Part shown: positions 16,710 to 25,197 of the stretch, in pieces
Numbering within the stretch: the stretch's first letter is position 1
Layout of the letters: each line of letters begins with the position of its first letter
Assembly: GCA_002441465.1 (NCBI GenBank)
Contig: DJWE01000056.1
Span: 438-59,734 of the forward strand
Source: Propionibacteriaceae bacterium UBA6238
GTDB lineage: Bacteria > Actinomycetota > Actinomycetes > Propionibacteriales > Propionibacteriaceae
DNA length: 59,297 nt
Direction: 5' to 3'
Position numbers and translations under genes: made by a program
The notes under the pieces: model-generated
Seen by the model: the letters and a program-made list of their open reading frames with translations, nothing else
The model's database searches: none
Told to the model about the DNA's origin: nothing

Positions 16710-17257
16710 CCGCAGACAACCCCTTCGAGCGCTACTCCCAGGTGCTCCGACAGTTCGTGAAGTTCGGGTTGGTCGGCGGTGCTGGAGTGGTGGTGAACAT
16801 GCTGGTCGCGATCGCCATGAACAAGCTCAACGGCGGTACCGGCAACGCGCAGAACGTGATCTTTCCGATTCCGGGCACCCACTACAACTTCCGCTTCACT
16901 TCGCTGGTCTGGATCGTGGGCTTCCTGGTGGCGAACGTGTTCAACTTCCAGCTGAACCGCTCCTGGACCTTCCGGCATGGCCAGAAGGCGCCGTGGCTGC
17001 GCGAGTTCTGGCCGTTCCTCGCCGTCGGCAGCGCGGCTGCGTTCCTCGGCCTGTTCATCAAGATCGCCTTCACCAACCCCAAGTCCCCGATCTACCTGCC
17101 CGAACCCTGGTTCCACGAGGAGGTTGGACTGCACTCCAGGGAGTACTGGGCGCAACTGTTCACGATCCTGATCACGATGCCGATCAACTTCATCGTGAAC
17201 AAGCTGTGGACCTTCTCGCACGTGCGCTCCAAGCACTCGGTACCGGTTGACGCCTGA
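16706..17257 (+). CDS. GtrA-like family membrane protein
   Basis: The 183-residue protein has four hydrophobic segments, starting QFVKFGLVGGAGVVVNMLVA and including VANVFNFQLNRSWTFRH, the signature of GtrA-like proteins. These help flip polyprenyl-phosphate sugars or otherwise act in cell-envelope polysaccharide synthesis. The C-terminus again has FIVNKLWTFSH. GTG 16706 overlaps the mutM stop by 4 bases and smc begins 3 bases after the end. Its place between mutM and smc is not the usual order, and its partner glycosyltransferase is not in view. Confidence 0.82.
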   Translation: MTADNPFERYSQVLRQFVKFGLVGGAGVVVNMLVAIAMNKLNGGTGNAQNVIFPIPGTHYNFRFTSLVWIVGFLVANVFNFQLNRSWTFRHGQKAPWLREFWPFLAVGSAAAFLGLFIKIAFTNPKSPIYLPEPWFHEEVGLHSREYWAQLFTILITMPINFIVNKLWTFSHVRSKHSVPVDA

Positions 17258-17260
17258 GCC

Positions 17261-20200
17261 ATGTACCTGAAGAGCCTCACCCTGCGCGGCTTCAAGTCGT
17301 TCGCCTCCACCACGAATCTGGTCTTCGAGCCAGGCATCACGTGTGTGGTGGGACCGAACGGTTCGGGCAAGTCCAACGTGGTGGACGCGCTGGCCTGGGT
17401 GATGGGGGAGCAGGGCGCGAAGACCCTGCGCGGGGGGAAGATGGAGGACGTCATCTTCGCCGGCACGTCCGGACGCGCCCCGCTCGGTCGGGCCGAGGTC
17501 GTGCTCACCATCGACAACACCGACGGCGCGCTACCGATCGACTTCACCGAGGTGACGATCAGCCGCACGATGTTCCGGGCCGGCGGCTCGGAGTATGCGA
17601 TCAACGGTGCTCCAGCCCGCCTGCTGGACGTGCAGGACCTGCTCAGCGACTCCGGCATCGGCCGGGAGATGCACGTGATCGTGGGGCAGGGTCAGCTGGA
17701 CTCGATTCTGCAGGCCACGCCGGAGATCCGGCGAGGTTTCATCGAAGAAGCGGCCGGCGTCCTGAAGCATCGCAAGCGCAAGGAGAAGGCCCAACGCAAG
17801 CTGGAGGCCACCGCCACCAACCTGAACCGGCTCAGCGATCTGTTGGGTGAGATCCGCCGGCAGTTGAAGCCGCTGGGCCGTCAGGCAGAGGTGGCCCGGA
17901 AGGCAGCCGTGATCCAGGCGGACGTGCGGGACGCGAAGGCGCGCCTGCTTGCCGACGATCTGGTCGCGGCGTCGCACGCACTCGCGTCCGACCTGGCCGC
18001 GGAGGCCGAGCTGAAGCAGCGACGGCTGCGCGTGGAAGCCGACCTGACCGAGGCGCGTGAGGCGGAGCAGGCGGCGGAGGCGTCCGCGCGGGACGCCCTA
18101 CCGCAGCTGACCGCGGCTCAGGAGACGTGGTACGCGCTGGCAGGCCTGGCTGAGCGGGTGGCCAGCACGGCGTCCATCGCCGGCGAGCGGCTGCGCAACG
18201 CCTCGAACATGGGTACCGAGGATCGGCCCGGACGCGACCCCGAGGCGATCGAGCGTGAGGCCGCGCAGGTGCGCAAGGCGGAGGAGGCACTGCGGATCGA
18301 CGTGGCTGAGAAGGCCGACGCCTTGACCGCGGCCACCGCCGCACGCGCCGCAGCCGAGGCCGCGCACGCCGAGGCGGAGCAGCGCTACACCGCTCAGCAG
18401 CGCGCGATCGCCGATCGGCGTGAAGGCCTGGTTCGGCTTTCCGGCGAGGTCAATACCCTGCGCAGTCGGGCCGAGGCCGCGGGAGCGGAGATCGAGCGGC
18501 TCGCCGCGGCCAGGGCGGAGGCCGAACAGCGGGCGGCGGCAGCCCGGCATCACTTTGCCGCCCTGGAGACCAGGCTCGCCGGGCTCAGCGCTGGGGAGAC
18601 CGGTCTGGACGCCGCCTACGAGGCGGCCGAGGCCGGCGTGGAGGCCGCGACCGCCACCGTGGAGCAACTGCAGGAGGCCGAGCGACGCGCCGCGGCGGAA
18701 CGCGGCGCGGCTGCGGCACGGGCCGAGGCGTTGGCGCTCGGCCTGGAGCGCAAGGATGGGTCGGCCGCGCTGTTGGCCGCCGGAGACCGGTTGGACGGCC
18801 TGTTGGGCTCGGTGGCGGCGCTGATCAGCGTCCCGACGGGCGCGGAGGTGGCGATCGCGACCGCGTTGGGCGCCGCTGCTGACGCGGTCGCCGTGGCCGA
18901 CATCGATGCTGCCGTGGCCGCCTTCGACCACCTGAAGGCCGAGGATCTCGGACGGGCCGGCCTGCTGCTGGGCGGCGAGGCTGCCCCCGACACCGCAGAC
19001 TGGCCCGAGTTGCCGGGAGGCGCGACATACGCCGCAGGCATGGTCGAGTGCGCGGCGACGCTGCGTCCGGCGATCGAGCGGCTGCTGTTCAAGGTCGCCG
19101 TGGTGGACGACCTCGATCAGGGCCGGGCCCTGGTCGCCGCGCTGCCCGAGGTGTCGGTGGTCACACGGGACGGCGACCTGCTCAGTGCGTGGTTCGCGGC
19201 AGGAGGTTCGTCGGCCAAGCCGTCCCTGCTGGAGGTGCAGGCCGCGTTCGAGGAAGCCAACGCCCGCCTCGGGGCGGCGCAGGCGGAGACGGAGCGGCTG
19301 CGCTTCGCGATCGCGGAGGCCGAGCATGTGCTGGCCGACGCGCAGGACGCCTCAGATGCCGCCTTGGCAAGGCTGAACGAATCGGACGCCGAGCACGCCG
19401 CCTTGGCGGAGGAGGCCGGGGAGGCGAACCAGATCGTCCGTTCCGCCCAGGCAGAGGCAGGCCGGCTGGCTGCGGCCGCGGAGCATGCCGCCGCGGCTCG
19501 CGATCAGGCGCTGGCGAACCTGAGCGAGCTGGAAAGCCGCCTGGAGCTGGCTTCGGCTCAGACCGAGGTGAGCGAGGCCGATCCCACCGAACGCGACCGC
19601 TGTGCCGACCTCGCTCGGGCGGCCCGTTCGAGCGAGATGGACGCGCGGCTGGCCCTGCGCACGGTCGAGGAACGCGCCCGGGCCCTGGCCGGACGGGCGG
19701 AGAGCCTGACCCGTGCCGCCGAGGCCGAGCGGGCGGCGCAGGCGTTGGCGGCGGCTCGGCGTGAGCAGTTGCGCCGCGAGGCCGAGGTGGCCGGGGCAGT
19801 GCAGAGTGCTGCGGCGTGGCTGGCCGAGCGAATCGCCGCATCGAGGGCGTTGGCCGAGGCCGAGCGGACGCAGGCCCAGGCACGCCGCAACGAGGCCGAG
19901 TCGGCCCTGACCGCGGCCCGGCAGCGCGGCCGAGAGCTCGCGAAGGCGTTCGAGAATCTCGTCGACAGCGTCCACGCCGACGAGCTCGCCCGGGCCCAGC
20001 AGCAGATGAAGATCGACGCCCTCACCGAGAAGGCGCTCACCGAACTCGGCCTGGAGTCCGAGGCGCTGGTCGCGGAGTACGGGCCGGAGATCCCCGTTCC
20101 GGTCCTCGTTGACGCCGACGGGAAGCCGTTGGGTGAGGACGACCTTCGTCCGGACCCGGTGCCGTATGTCCGTGCCGAGCAGGAGAAGCGGCTGCGCGCG

Positions 20201-20821
20201 GCCGAGCGTGACCTTGCCGTGCTGGGCAAGGTGAATCCGCTGGCGTTGGAGGAGTTCGACGCGCTCAGCGAGCGGCACACCTTCCTTGCCGAGCAGCTGG
20301 CCGATCTGCGCAAGACCCGCGACGACCTCACCGACATCATCGCCGACGTGGACGCCCGGGTCCAGGAGGTGTTCGCTGCCGCCTACGCCGACGTCGAGAA
20401 GGCCTTCGAACAGTCGTTCGCCCGGCTGTTCCCCGGTGGCGAGGGACGCCTGGTCCTGACCGAGCCGGGGGAGTGGCTGACCACGGGGGTGGAAGTGGAG
20501 GCCCGCCCGCCAGGCAAGAAGGTCAAGCGGCTGTCGCTGCTCTCCGGTGGCGAGCGGTCGCTGGTTGCGGTGGCGTTCCTCGTGGCGCTGTTCAAGGCCC
20601 GGCCGAGCCCGTTCTACATTCTCGACGAGGTGGAGGCGGCCCTCGACGACACCAACCTGGGCCGGCTGCTGGAGATCTATGAGGAGCTGCGTGCGAACAG
20701 CCAGCTGCTCGTGATCACGCACCAGAAGCGGACCATGGAGATCGCGGACGCTCTCTACGGCGTCACCATGCGATCCGATGGCGTCTCCGCCGTGATCAGC
20801 CAGCGGCTAAGGGAAGACTGA
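17261..20821 (+). CDS. smc: Chromosome segregation protein SMC
   Basis: SMC is the ATPase of the condensin complex that organises and segregates the chromosome. The 1186 residues contain the N-terminal head with Walker A GPNGSGKS near residues 31-38, GQGQLDSIL and the long alanine- and glutamate-rich coiled coil. The hinge lies around 490-660. The C-terminal head has signature LSLLSGGERSL near 1090 and Walker B FYILDEVEAALDD near 1117. ATG 17261 starts MYLKSLTLRGFKSFA, the usual N-terminus. Partner ScpA/ScpB genes are outside the window. Confidence 0.97.
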   Translation: MYLKSLTLRGFKSFASTTNLVFEPGITCVVGPNGSGKSNVVDALAWVMGEQGAKTLRGGKMEDVIFAGTSGRAPLGRAEVVLTIDNTDGALPIDFTEVTISRTMFRAGGSEYAINGAPARLLDVQDLLSDSGIGREMHVIVGQGQLDSILQATPEIRRGFIEEAAGVLKHRKRKEKAQRKLEATATNLNRLSDLLGEIRRQLKPLGRQAEVARKAAVIQADVRDAKARLLADDLVAASHALASDLAAEAELKQRRLRVEADLTEAREAEQAAEASARDALPQLTAAQETWYALAGLAERVASTASIAGERLRNASNMGTEDRPGRDPEAIEREAAQVRKAEEALRIDVAEKADALTAATAARAAAEAAHAEAEQRYTAQQRAIADRREGLVRLSGEVNTLRSRAEAAGAEIERLAAARAEAEQRAAAARHHFAALETRLAGLSAGETGLDAAYEAAEAGVEAATATVEQLQEAERRAAAERGAAAARAEALALGLERKDGSAALLAAGDRLDGLLGSVAALISVPTGAEVAIATALGAAADAVAVADIDAAVAAFDHLKAEDLGRAGLLLGGEAAPDTADWPELPGGATYAAGMVECAATLRPAIERLLFKVAVVDDLDQGRALVAALPEVSVVTRDGDLLSAWFAAGGSSAKPSLLEVQAAFEEANARLGAAQAETERLRFAIAEAEHVLADAQDASDAALARLNESDAEHAALAEEAGEANQIVRSAQAEAGRLAAAAEHAAAARDQALANLSELESRLELASAQTEVSEADPTERDRCADLARAARSSEMDARLALRTVEERARALAGRAESLTRAAEAERAAQALAAARREQLRREAEVAGAVQSAAAWLAERIAASRALAEAERTQAQARRNEAESALTAARQRGRELAKAFENLVDSVHADELARAQQQMKIDALTEKALTELGLESEALVAEYGPEIPVPVLVDADGKPLGEDDLRPDPVPYVRAEQEKRLRAAERDLAVLGKVNPLALEEFDALSERHTFLAEQLADLRKTRDDLTDIIADVDARVQEVFAAAYADVEKAFEQSFARLFPGGEGRLVLTEPGEWLTTGVEVEARPPGKKVKRLSLLSGGERSLVAVAFLVALFKARPSPFYILDEVEAALDDTNLGRLLEIYEELRANSQLLVITHQKRTMEIADALYGVTMRSDGVSAVISQRLRED

Positions 20822-20896
20822 GAGGCCAGGGAGGAAACCCTGAGAGCCGGAATTCCTCGGGCATACTGAAAGTGTTCCTTGGCGGAAGGGTTGTTC

Positions 20897-21166
20897 GTGG
20901 ATTACTGGATCATCACCGTGGCGATCATCGCGATTGCGTTGTGCATCATCGCGGTTGTTGCTGTGGGGATGAGAGGCAGCCTGTCCGATCGTGCACCCGA
21001 GGTGGCGAACGTGCTGGCCAACACGGCCCGGCACCTCAACGGCGATGCCGACCCGCCGCAGGGCCTGGTGGAGTTCTTCCAGGAGACCGCTCGCAGCGCA
21101 GCCTCCGCTCGGAGCGCGATGTCGGCGCGCAGCGCGGCGTCCGCTTCAGAGCCGCCCAAGCGTTGA
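20897..21166 (+). CDS. Small single-pass membrane protein of unknown function
   Basis: The 89-residue protein begins VDYWIITVAIIAIALCIIAVVAVG, one transmembrane helix with a short outside N-terminus. A basic/polar cytoplasmic region follows, then a low-complexity tail of alternating Ser-Ala-Arg units. GTG 20897 is preferred over TTG 20879 because GGAAGGG lies 6 bases upstream. It sits between smc and ftsY, where a conserved gene is not usually found. No function is recognised; a cell-division or membrane-targeting helper is only a guess from position. Confidence 0.6.
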   Translation: MDYWIITVAIIAIALCIIAVVAVGMRGSLSDRAPEVANVLANTARHLNGDADPPQGLVEFFQETARSAASARSAMSARSAASASEPPKR

Positions 21167-21196
21167 GGTGTGCGTGTGGCGTGAGCCCGGGTTGCC

Positions 21197-21202
21197 TACC
21201 AT
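21197..21202 (+). promoter_or_regulatory. -10 box of ftsY (leaderless)
   Basis: TACCAT ends 6 bases before GTG 21209 and no ribosome site is present. Confidence 0.45.
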
Positions 21203-21208
21203 GAGCCG

Positions 21209-22396
21209 GTGGACATGATCTTCTGGTATGTGATGGCTGCGCTCGCGGTCGTGCTCGTTGTGGCCGCCGTGACCATCGTGGTGGGGCGTCGGAGCGCCGT
21301 TTCGTCCGCTCCACCGCCCGCCGAACTGGTCGCACCCGAGCCCGAGCCTGCGCCCGAGCCGGCTCCGGTTCCCGCTCCGGCGGCACCCGAACCGGCCGAG
21401 GTGGCCACCCCGGCGGCAACCGAACCGGCCGAGGTGGCCACCCCGGCGGCTCCGGTTCGGGAGACTCCCGAGTCGCCCGCCTCCCGGCTGACCCGGTTGC
21501 GTCGCCGGCTGAGCGCGAGCAACAACCCGTTCGCCCGCGGCCTGCTCGGCCTGCTCTCGGCCGACCGCCTGGACGCCGAGGCATGGGACGACCTGGAGGC
21601 CACCTTGATCACCTCCGACCTCGGCGTGGGCCCGACCGATGAGCTGATCACGGCGCTGCGCCGCGAGCTGGCCGTCGACGGCTCCTCCGATCCCGAGCAG
21701 GCCCGTCGGGTGTTGCGTACCGAACTGCTCAAGCTCCTCGGCACCGACGTCGACCGGAGCCTGCGGGTCACCGGCAGCGACGGATTGCCCGGCGTCGTGC
21801 TCGTGGTCGGCGTGAACGGAACCGGCAAGACCACCACGATCGGCAAGTTGGCCCGGGTGCTGGTGGCCGAGGATCATTCCGTGGTGCTGGCGGCCGCCGA
21901 CACATTCCGGGCGGCCGCCGCCGACCAACTGCAGACGTGGGGGTCGCGGGTCGGCGTCCGGGTCGTGCGTGGGCCCGAAGGCGGCGACCCGGCGTCGGTG
22001 GCCTTCGACGCGGTCGAGGCGGGGATCGTCGACGCCGTGGACGTCGTCGTGGTCGACACCGCCGGACGGCTGCACACCAAGGCCGGGCTGATGGACGAGT
22101 TGGGCAAGATCAAGCGGGTGATCGAACGCAAGGCGCCGGTCACGGAGGTGTTGCTGGTGATCGACGCGACCACCGGCCAGAACGGTCTGGCTCAAGCGCG
22201 CGTGTTCGCCGAGGTGGTCGACGTGACCGGAATCGTGTTGTCCAAGCTGGACGGTTCGGCGAAGGGCGGCATCGTGGTCGCGGTGCAGCGAGAGCTCGGC
22301 GTCCCGGTGAAACTGATCGGCCTCGGCGAGGGGCCCGACGACCTTGCGCCGTTCGACCCGGACGGGTTCGTGGACGCCCTGCTGGCGGAGTCCTGA
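21209..22396 (+). CDS. ftsY: Signal recognition particle receptor FtsY
   Basis: FtsY is the GTPase receptor that docks SRP-ribosome complexes at the membrane. The 395-residue protein starts with a transmembrane helix (IFWYVMAALAVVLVVAAVTIVV), then a proline/glutamate/alanine linker to about residue 85, then the N and G domains. Walker A is VNGTGKTT near residue 200, with DTFRAAAADQL, DTAGRLHTK near 282 and TKLDGS-type SKLDGSAKGG. The N-terminal anchor is typical of actinobacterial FtsY. Stop and the next ATG share a base (TGATG). Confidence 0.96.
   Translation: MDMIFWYVMAALAVVLVVAAVTIVVGRRSAVSSAPPPAELVAPEPEPAPEPAPVPAPAAPEPAEVATPAATEPAEVATPAAPVRETPESPASRLTRLRRRLSASNNPFARGLLGLLSADRLDAEAWDDLEATLITSDLGVGPTDELITALRRELAVDGSSDPEQARRVLRTELLKLLGTDVDRSLRVTGSDGLPGVVLVVGVNGTGKTTTIGKLARVLVAEDHSVVLAAADTFRAAAADQLQTWGSRVGVRVVRGPEGGDPASVAFDAVEAGIVDAVDVVVVDTAGRLHTKAGLMDELGKIKRVIERKAPVTEVLLVIDATTGQNGLAQARVFAEVVDVTGIVLSKLDGSAKGGIVVAVQRELGVPVKLIGLGEGPDDLAPFDPDGFVDALLAES
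21388..21450 (+). repeat. Two exact 30-bp direct repeats within ftsY linker
   Basis: Identical 30-base units at 21388-21417 and 21421-21450, period 33 bases, encode the repeated acidic linker unit PAEVATPA. The in-frame period allows length variation without frameshift. Confidence 0.9.
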
Positions 22397-22884
22397 TGCG
22401 GATTCGTCCGGCGCGTCCCGCCGATCTTCCTGCGCTGCTGGAGATCTACAACGATGCCGTGGTGCACACCACGGCCAGCTGGGACCTGCTGCCCTGGACG
22501 CCGGTCGAGCACGCGGAGTGGTACGCGACCAAGGCCGAGCATGGGCATCCGGTGCTCGTCGCCGACGACGGCGGCGCGGTGGTCGGATACTCCGCCTTCG
22601 GCCCGTTCCGGCCGAAGGCCGGTTACTCGCACACGATGGAGCACAGCGTGTATGTGCTGCCCAGCCAACAAGGCCGCGGCATCGGACGGGCGCTGCTGGT
22701 CGCTATCATCGAGGCGGCCAGAGCCGAAGGCGTGCACTCGCTGATCGGTGGTCTGAGCGCCGACAACGAGGCCTCGCTTGCGCTGCATCGTTCGCTCGGG
22801 TTCGTCGAGGTCGGACGCCTGCCCGAGGTCGGGCGCAAGTTCGATCGCTGGCTCGATCTGGTGCTGTTGCAGCTGTTCCTCTGA
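22396..22884 (+). CDS. GNAT N-acetyltransferase, phosphinothricin-acetyltransferase-like
   Basis: A 162-residue GNAT protein of the Pat/Bar-like group: MRIRPARPADLPALLEIYNDAV at the start, VGYSAFGPFRPKAGY in the middle, the acetyl-CoA motif VYVLPSQQGRGIGRALL and SLALHRSLGFVEVGRLPEVGRKF near the end. Many chromosomal members acetylate methionine sulfone or sulfoximine rather than phosphinothricin, so no specific substrate is claimed. ATG 22396 overlaps the ftsY stop by one base, so it is co-translated with ftsY. Confidence 0.87.
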   Translation: MRIRPARPADLPALLEIYNDAVVHTTASWDLLPWTPVEHAEWYATKAEHGHPVLVADDGGAVVGYSAFGPFRPKAGYSHTMEHSVYVLPSQQGRGIGRALLVAIIEAARAEGVHSLIGGLSADNEASLALHRSLGFVEVGRLPEVGRKFDRWLDLVLLQLFL

Positions 22885-22928
22885 TCCTTCCGCTTCTGGG
22901 GAGGGGATGGAGGGCGGGAGCGTCCGGG

Positions 22929-22934
22929 TAGGAT
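22929..22934 (+). promoter_or_regulatory. Putative -10 box of ffh
   Basis: TAGGAT lies 33 bases before TTG 22968. Transcription from near 22941 keeps the GAGG ribosome site (22955-22958), which argues for the TTG as start rather than GTG 22935, which touches the -10 box. Confidence 0.45.
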
Positions 22935-22967
22935 GTGCCGGAGTTCCGCGACCGTGAGGTATCCCCC

Positions 22968-24518
22968 TTGTTCGACACCCTTTCCGACCGTCTCTCCGCC
23001 GCGTTCCGCAACCTGCGGGGCAAGACGCGGCTGAGCGACGCCGACATCGATGCGACCGCCCGCGAGATCCGGCTCGCCCTGCTCGAGGCCGACGTCAACC
23101 TCACCGTGGTCAAGGAGTTCATCGCCAGCGTCCGTGAGCGGGCGAAGGGCGCCGAGGTCCATGCGGCGCTGAACCCGGCCCAGCAGATCGTGAAGATCGT
23201 CAACGAGGAGCTGATCGGCATCCTTGGCGGCGAGGCGAGGCCGCTGCGTTTCGCCAAGCGTCCCCCGACGGTGATCATGCTCGCCGGCCTGCAGGGTTCT
23301 GGAAAGACCACCTTGGCGGGCAAGCTCGGTACTTGGCTGAAGGATCAGGGGCACTCGCCGTTGCTGGTGGCTGCTGACCTGCAACGTCCCAACGCGGTGA
23401 ACCAGTTGCAGGTGGTGGGCGAGCGGGCCGGCGTCCACGTCTATGCCCCGGAGCCGGGCAACGGCGTCGGCGACCCGGTCACGGTCGCTCGCAACTCGAT
23501 CCTGCACGCGATGAGCAAGCTCTACGACGTGGTGATCGTCGACACCGCGGGTCGTCTCGGTGTGGACGCGGAGTTGATGCAGCAGGCCGCCGACATCCGG
23601 GACGCGGTGAATCCCACGGAGATCCTGTTCGTCGTCGACGCCATGATCGGCCAGGACGCGGTGAACACCGCGCAGGCATTCGCCGACGGCGTCGGTTTCG
23701 ACGGGGTGGTGCTGTCCAAGCTGGACGGCGACGCCCGCGGCGGTGCGGCCCTTTCGATTGCCCGAGTCACCGGCAAGCCGATCATGTTCGCGTCCAACGG
23801 CGAGGGCCTGAGCGACTTCGACGCCTTCTACCCCGATCGGATGGCCAGCCGGATCCTCGGCATGGGCGACATCCTGACCTTGATCGAGCAGGCCGAGAAG
23901 ACTTTCGACGCCGAGCAGTCGGCCAAGGCCGCGAAGAAGCTGATCTCGGGCAAGGGCGAGTTCGGTCTGGACGACTTCCTGCAGCAGATGCAGGCGGTGC
24001 GGCGGATGGGTCCGCTGTCGAAGATCCTGGGCATGATGCCGGGGATGGGCCAGATGAAGGACCAGATCAACAGCATCGACGAGCGCGAGATCGACCGGAT
24101 CGAGGCGATCATCTACTCGATGACCCCGGCCGAGCGGACCAACCCGAAGATCCTGGACGGCTCGCGGCGCGCCCGGATCGCCGCCGGCTCGGGTACCAAG
24201 GTCTCCGACGTGAACTCGCTGGTCAATCGGTTCTTCGACGCCCGGAAGATGATGCAGAGCCTGGCCGGTGGCATGCCGGGAATGCCGGGCATGCGGCGTC
24301 CGGCGGCCAAGCAGCAGGCCAAGAAGAAGAAGGGCAACCACAAGGTGTCCGGCAACCCGGCCAAGCGTGCGGGCGCGGTCAGCGCCGAGCCCGAGGTGAC
24401 CGCTGCGCCGACGGCCGCGTTCGGCCAGCCGATGCCCTCCGAGGCCGACCTGGCCAAGGCCGTGGGCGACTTCCAGCTGCCGCCGGAACTGGCGAAGCTG
24501 TTCAACCAGGGAAAGTGA
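22968..24518 (+). CDS. ffh: Signal recognition particle protein Ffh
   Basis: Ffh binds signal peptides and 4.5S RNA and, with FtsY, targets proteins to the membrane. TTG 22968 gives 516 residues beginning (M)FDTLSDRLSAAFRNLRG, matching the family start. The N domain is followed by Walker A GLQGSGKTT near residue 106, DLQRPNAVNQL, DTAGRLGVD near 191 and TKLDGDA-type SKLDGDARGG. The methionine-rich M domain (PGMGQMKDQI, MMQSLAGGMPGMPGM) precedes a lysine-rich tail. No 4.5S RNA gene was seen in the window. Confidence 0.96.
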   Translation: MFDTLSDRLSAAFRNLRGKTRLSDADIDATAREIRLALLEADVNLTVVKEFIASVRERAKGAEVHAALNPAQQIVKIVNEELIGILGGEARPLRFAKRPPTVIMLAGLQGSGKTTLAGKLGTWLKDQGHSPLLVAADLQRPNAVNQLQVVGERAGVHVYAPEPGNGVGDPVTVARNSILHAMSKLYDVVIVDTAGRLGVDAELMQQAADIRDAVNPTEILFVVDAMIGQDAVNTAQAFADGVGFDGVVLSKLDGDARGGAALSIARVTGKPIMFASNGEGLSDFDAFYPDRMASRILGMGDILTLIEQAEKTFDAEQSAKAAKKLISGKGEFGLDDFLQQMQAVRRMGPLSKILGMMPGMGQMKDQINSIDEREIDRIEAIIYSMTPAERTNPKILDGSRRARIAAGSGTKVSDVNSLVNRFFDARKMMQSLAGGMPGMPGMRRPAAKQQAKKKKGNHKVSGNPAKRAGAVSAEPEVTAAPTAAFGQPMPSEADLAKAVGDFQLPPELAKLFNQGK

Positions 24519-24645
24519 TCCCCCTCCGCTCCATCCGCGCGAATCAGTTGTGACCTGGCCGTGTGCCGGCACCAGTTACTCCTGAGATGCTCACGCACGG
24601 AGTGCCGATCAGCCCTCCGGCCGGCACCGCGTCAGGGAGGTTGGA

Positions 24646-25197
24646 GTGGACGGTGGCACGCAGGACGCTCGCCAGGTTGAGCAGATTCCCGAGTCCTGCC
24701 TGGAAATGCTGTCCACCCGAGAGGTGGTCGAGCGTTACGAACGGATGGTCTATGCCATTGCCCTCACCCACACGCGGTGTCGCGGTGATGCCGATGATGC
24801 TTATCAGGAGACCTTTCTCGCCTACCACCGGCGCCAGCCGGAGTTGCGCAGCGAGGAGCACCGCAAAGCCTGGCTGATCACCACGACGCTGAACTGTGCC
24901 CGCCAGATCAGCGGCAGTTCCTGGCGGACCAGAGTCGTTCCGCTGGGCGAGGAAGGCAGGCAGGTGGCTCCAGAGCAGTTCGAGTTCGCCAGCATTGAAC
25001 AGAACGCGCTCTTCGGCGCGCTGAAGGCATTGCCGCAGGCCTATCGCACGGTGCTGGTGCTGTTCTATTTCGAGGACCAGACAGTGGCTGGGATCGCCGG
25101 GTTGTTGGACGTGTCGATCTCGACGGTGAAAATGCGGCTCTCGCGCGGCCGTGCCCGAATGCGCGAACTTCTGACCGGAGGAGTATTCGATGACTGA
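24646..25197 (+). CDS. ECF-type RNA polymerase sigma factor
   Basis: The 183-residue protein has sigma region 2 (VERYERMVYAIALTHTR...DADDAYQETFLAYHRR) and region 4 (ALKALPQAYRTVLVLFYFEDQTVAGIAGLLDVSISTVKMRLSRGRARM) with no regions 1 or 3, the ECF layout. GTG 24646 has GGGAGG upstream. Its last 8 bases overlap the start of the membrane beta-propeller gene, an arrangement normally used by sigma/anti-sigma pairs. The promoter it recognises is not known; no clear autoregulatory motif was identified in the 127-bp gap after ffh. Confidence 0.9.
   Translation: MDGGTQDARQVEQIPESCLEMLSTREVVERYERMVYAIALTHTRCRGDADDAYQETFLAYHRRQPELRSEEHRKAWLITTTLNCARQISGSSWRTRVVPLGEEGRQVAPEQFEFASIEQNALFGALKALPQAYRTVLVLFYFEDQTVAGIAGLLDVSISTVKMRLSRGRARMRELLTGGVFDD

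Noticed and set aside
22396..22884. Phosphinothricin resistance gene
   Set aside because: Sequence fits the Pat-like GNAT group, but chromosomal members commonly act on other substrates and nothing here shows herbicide or antibiotic resistance.
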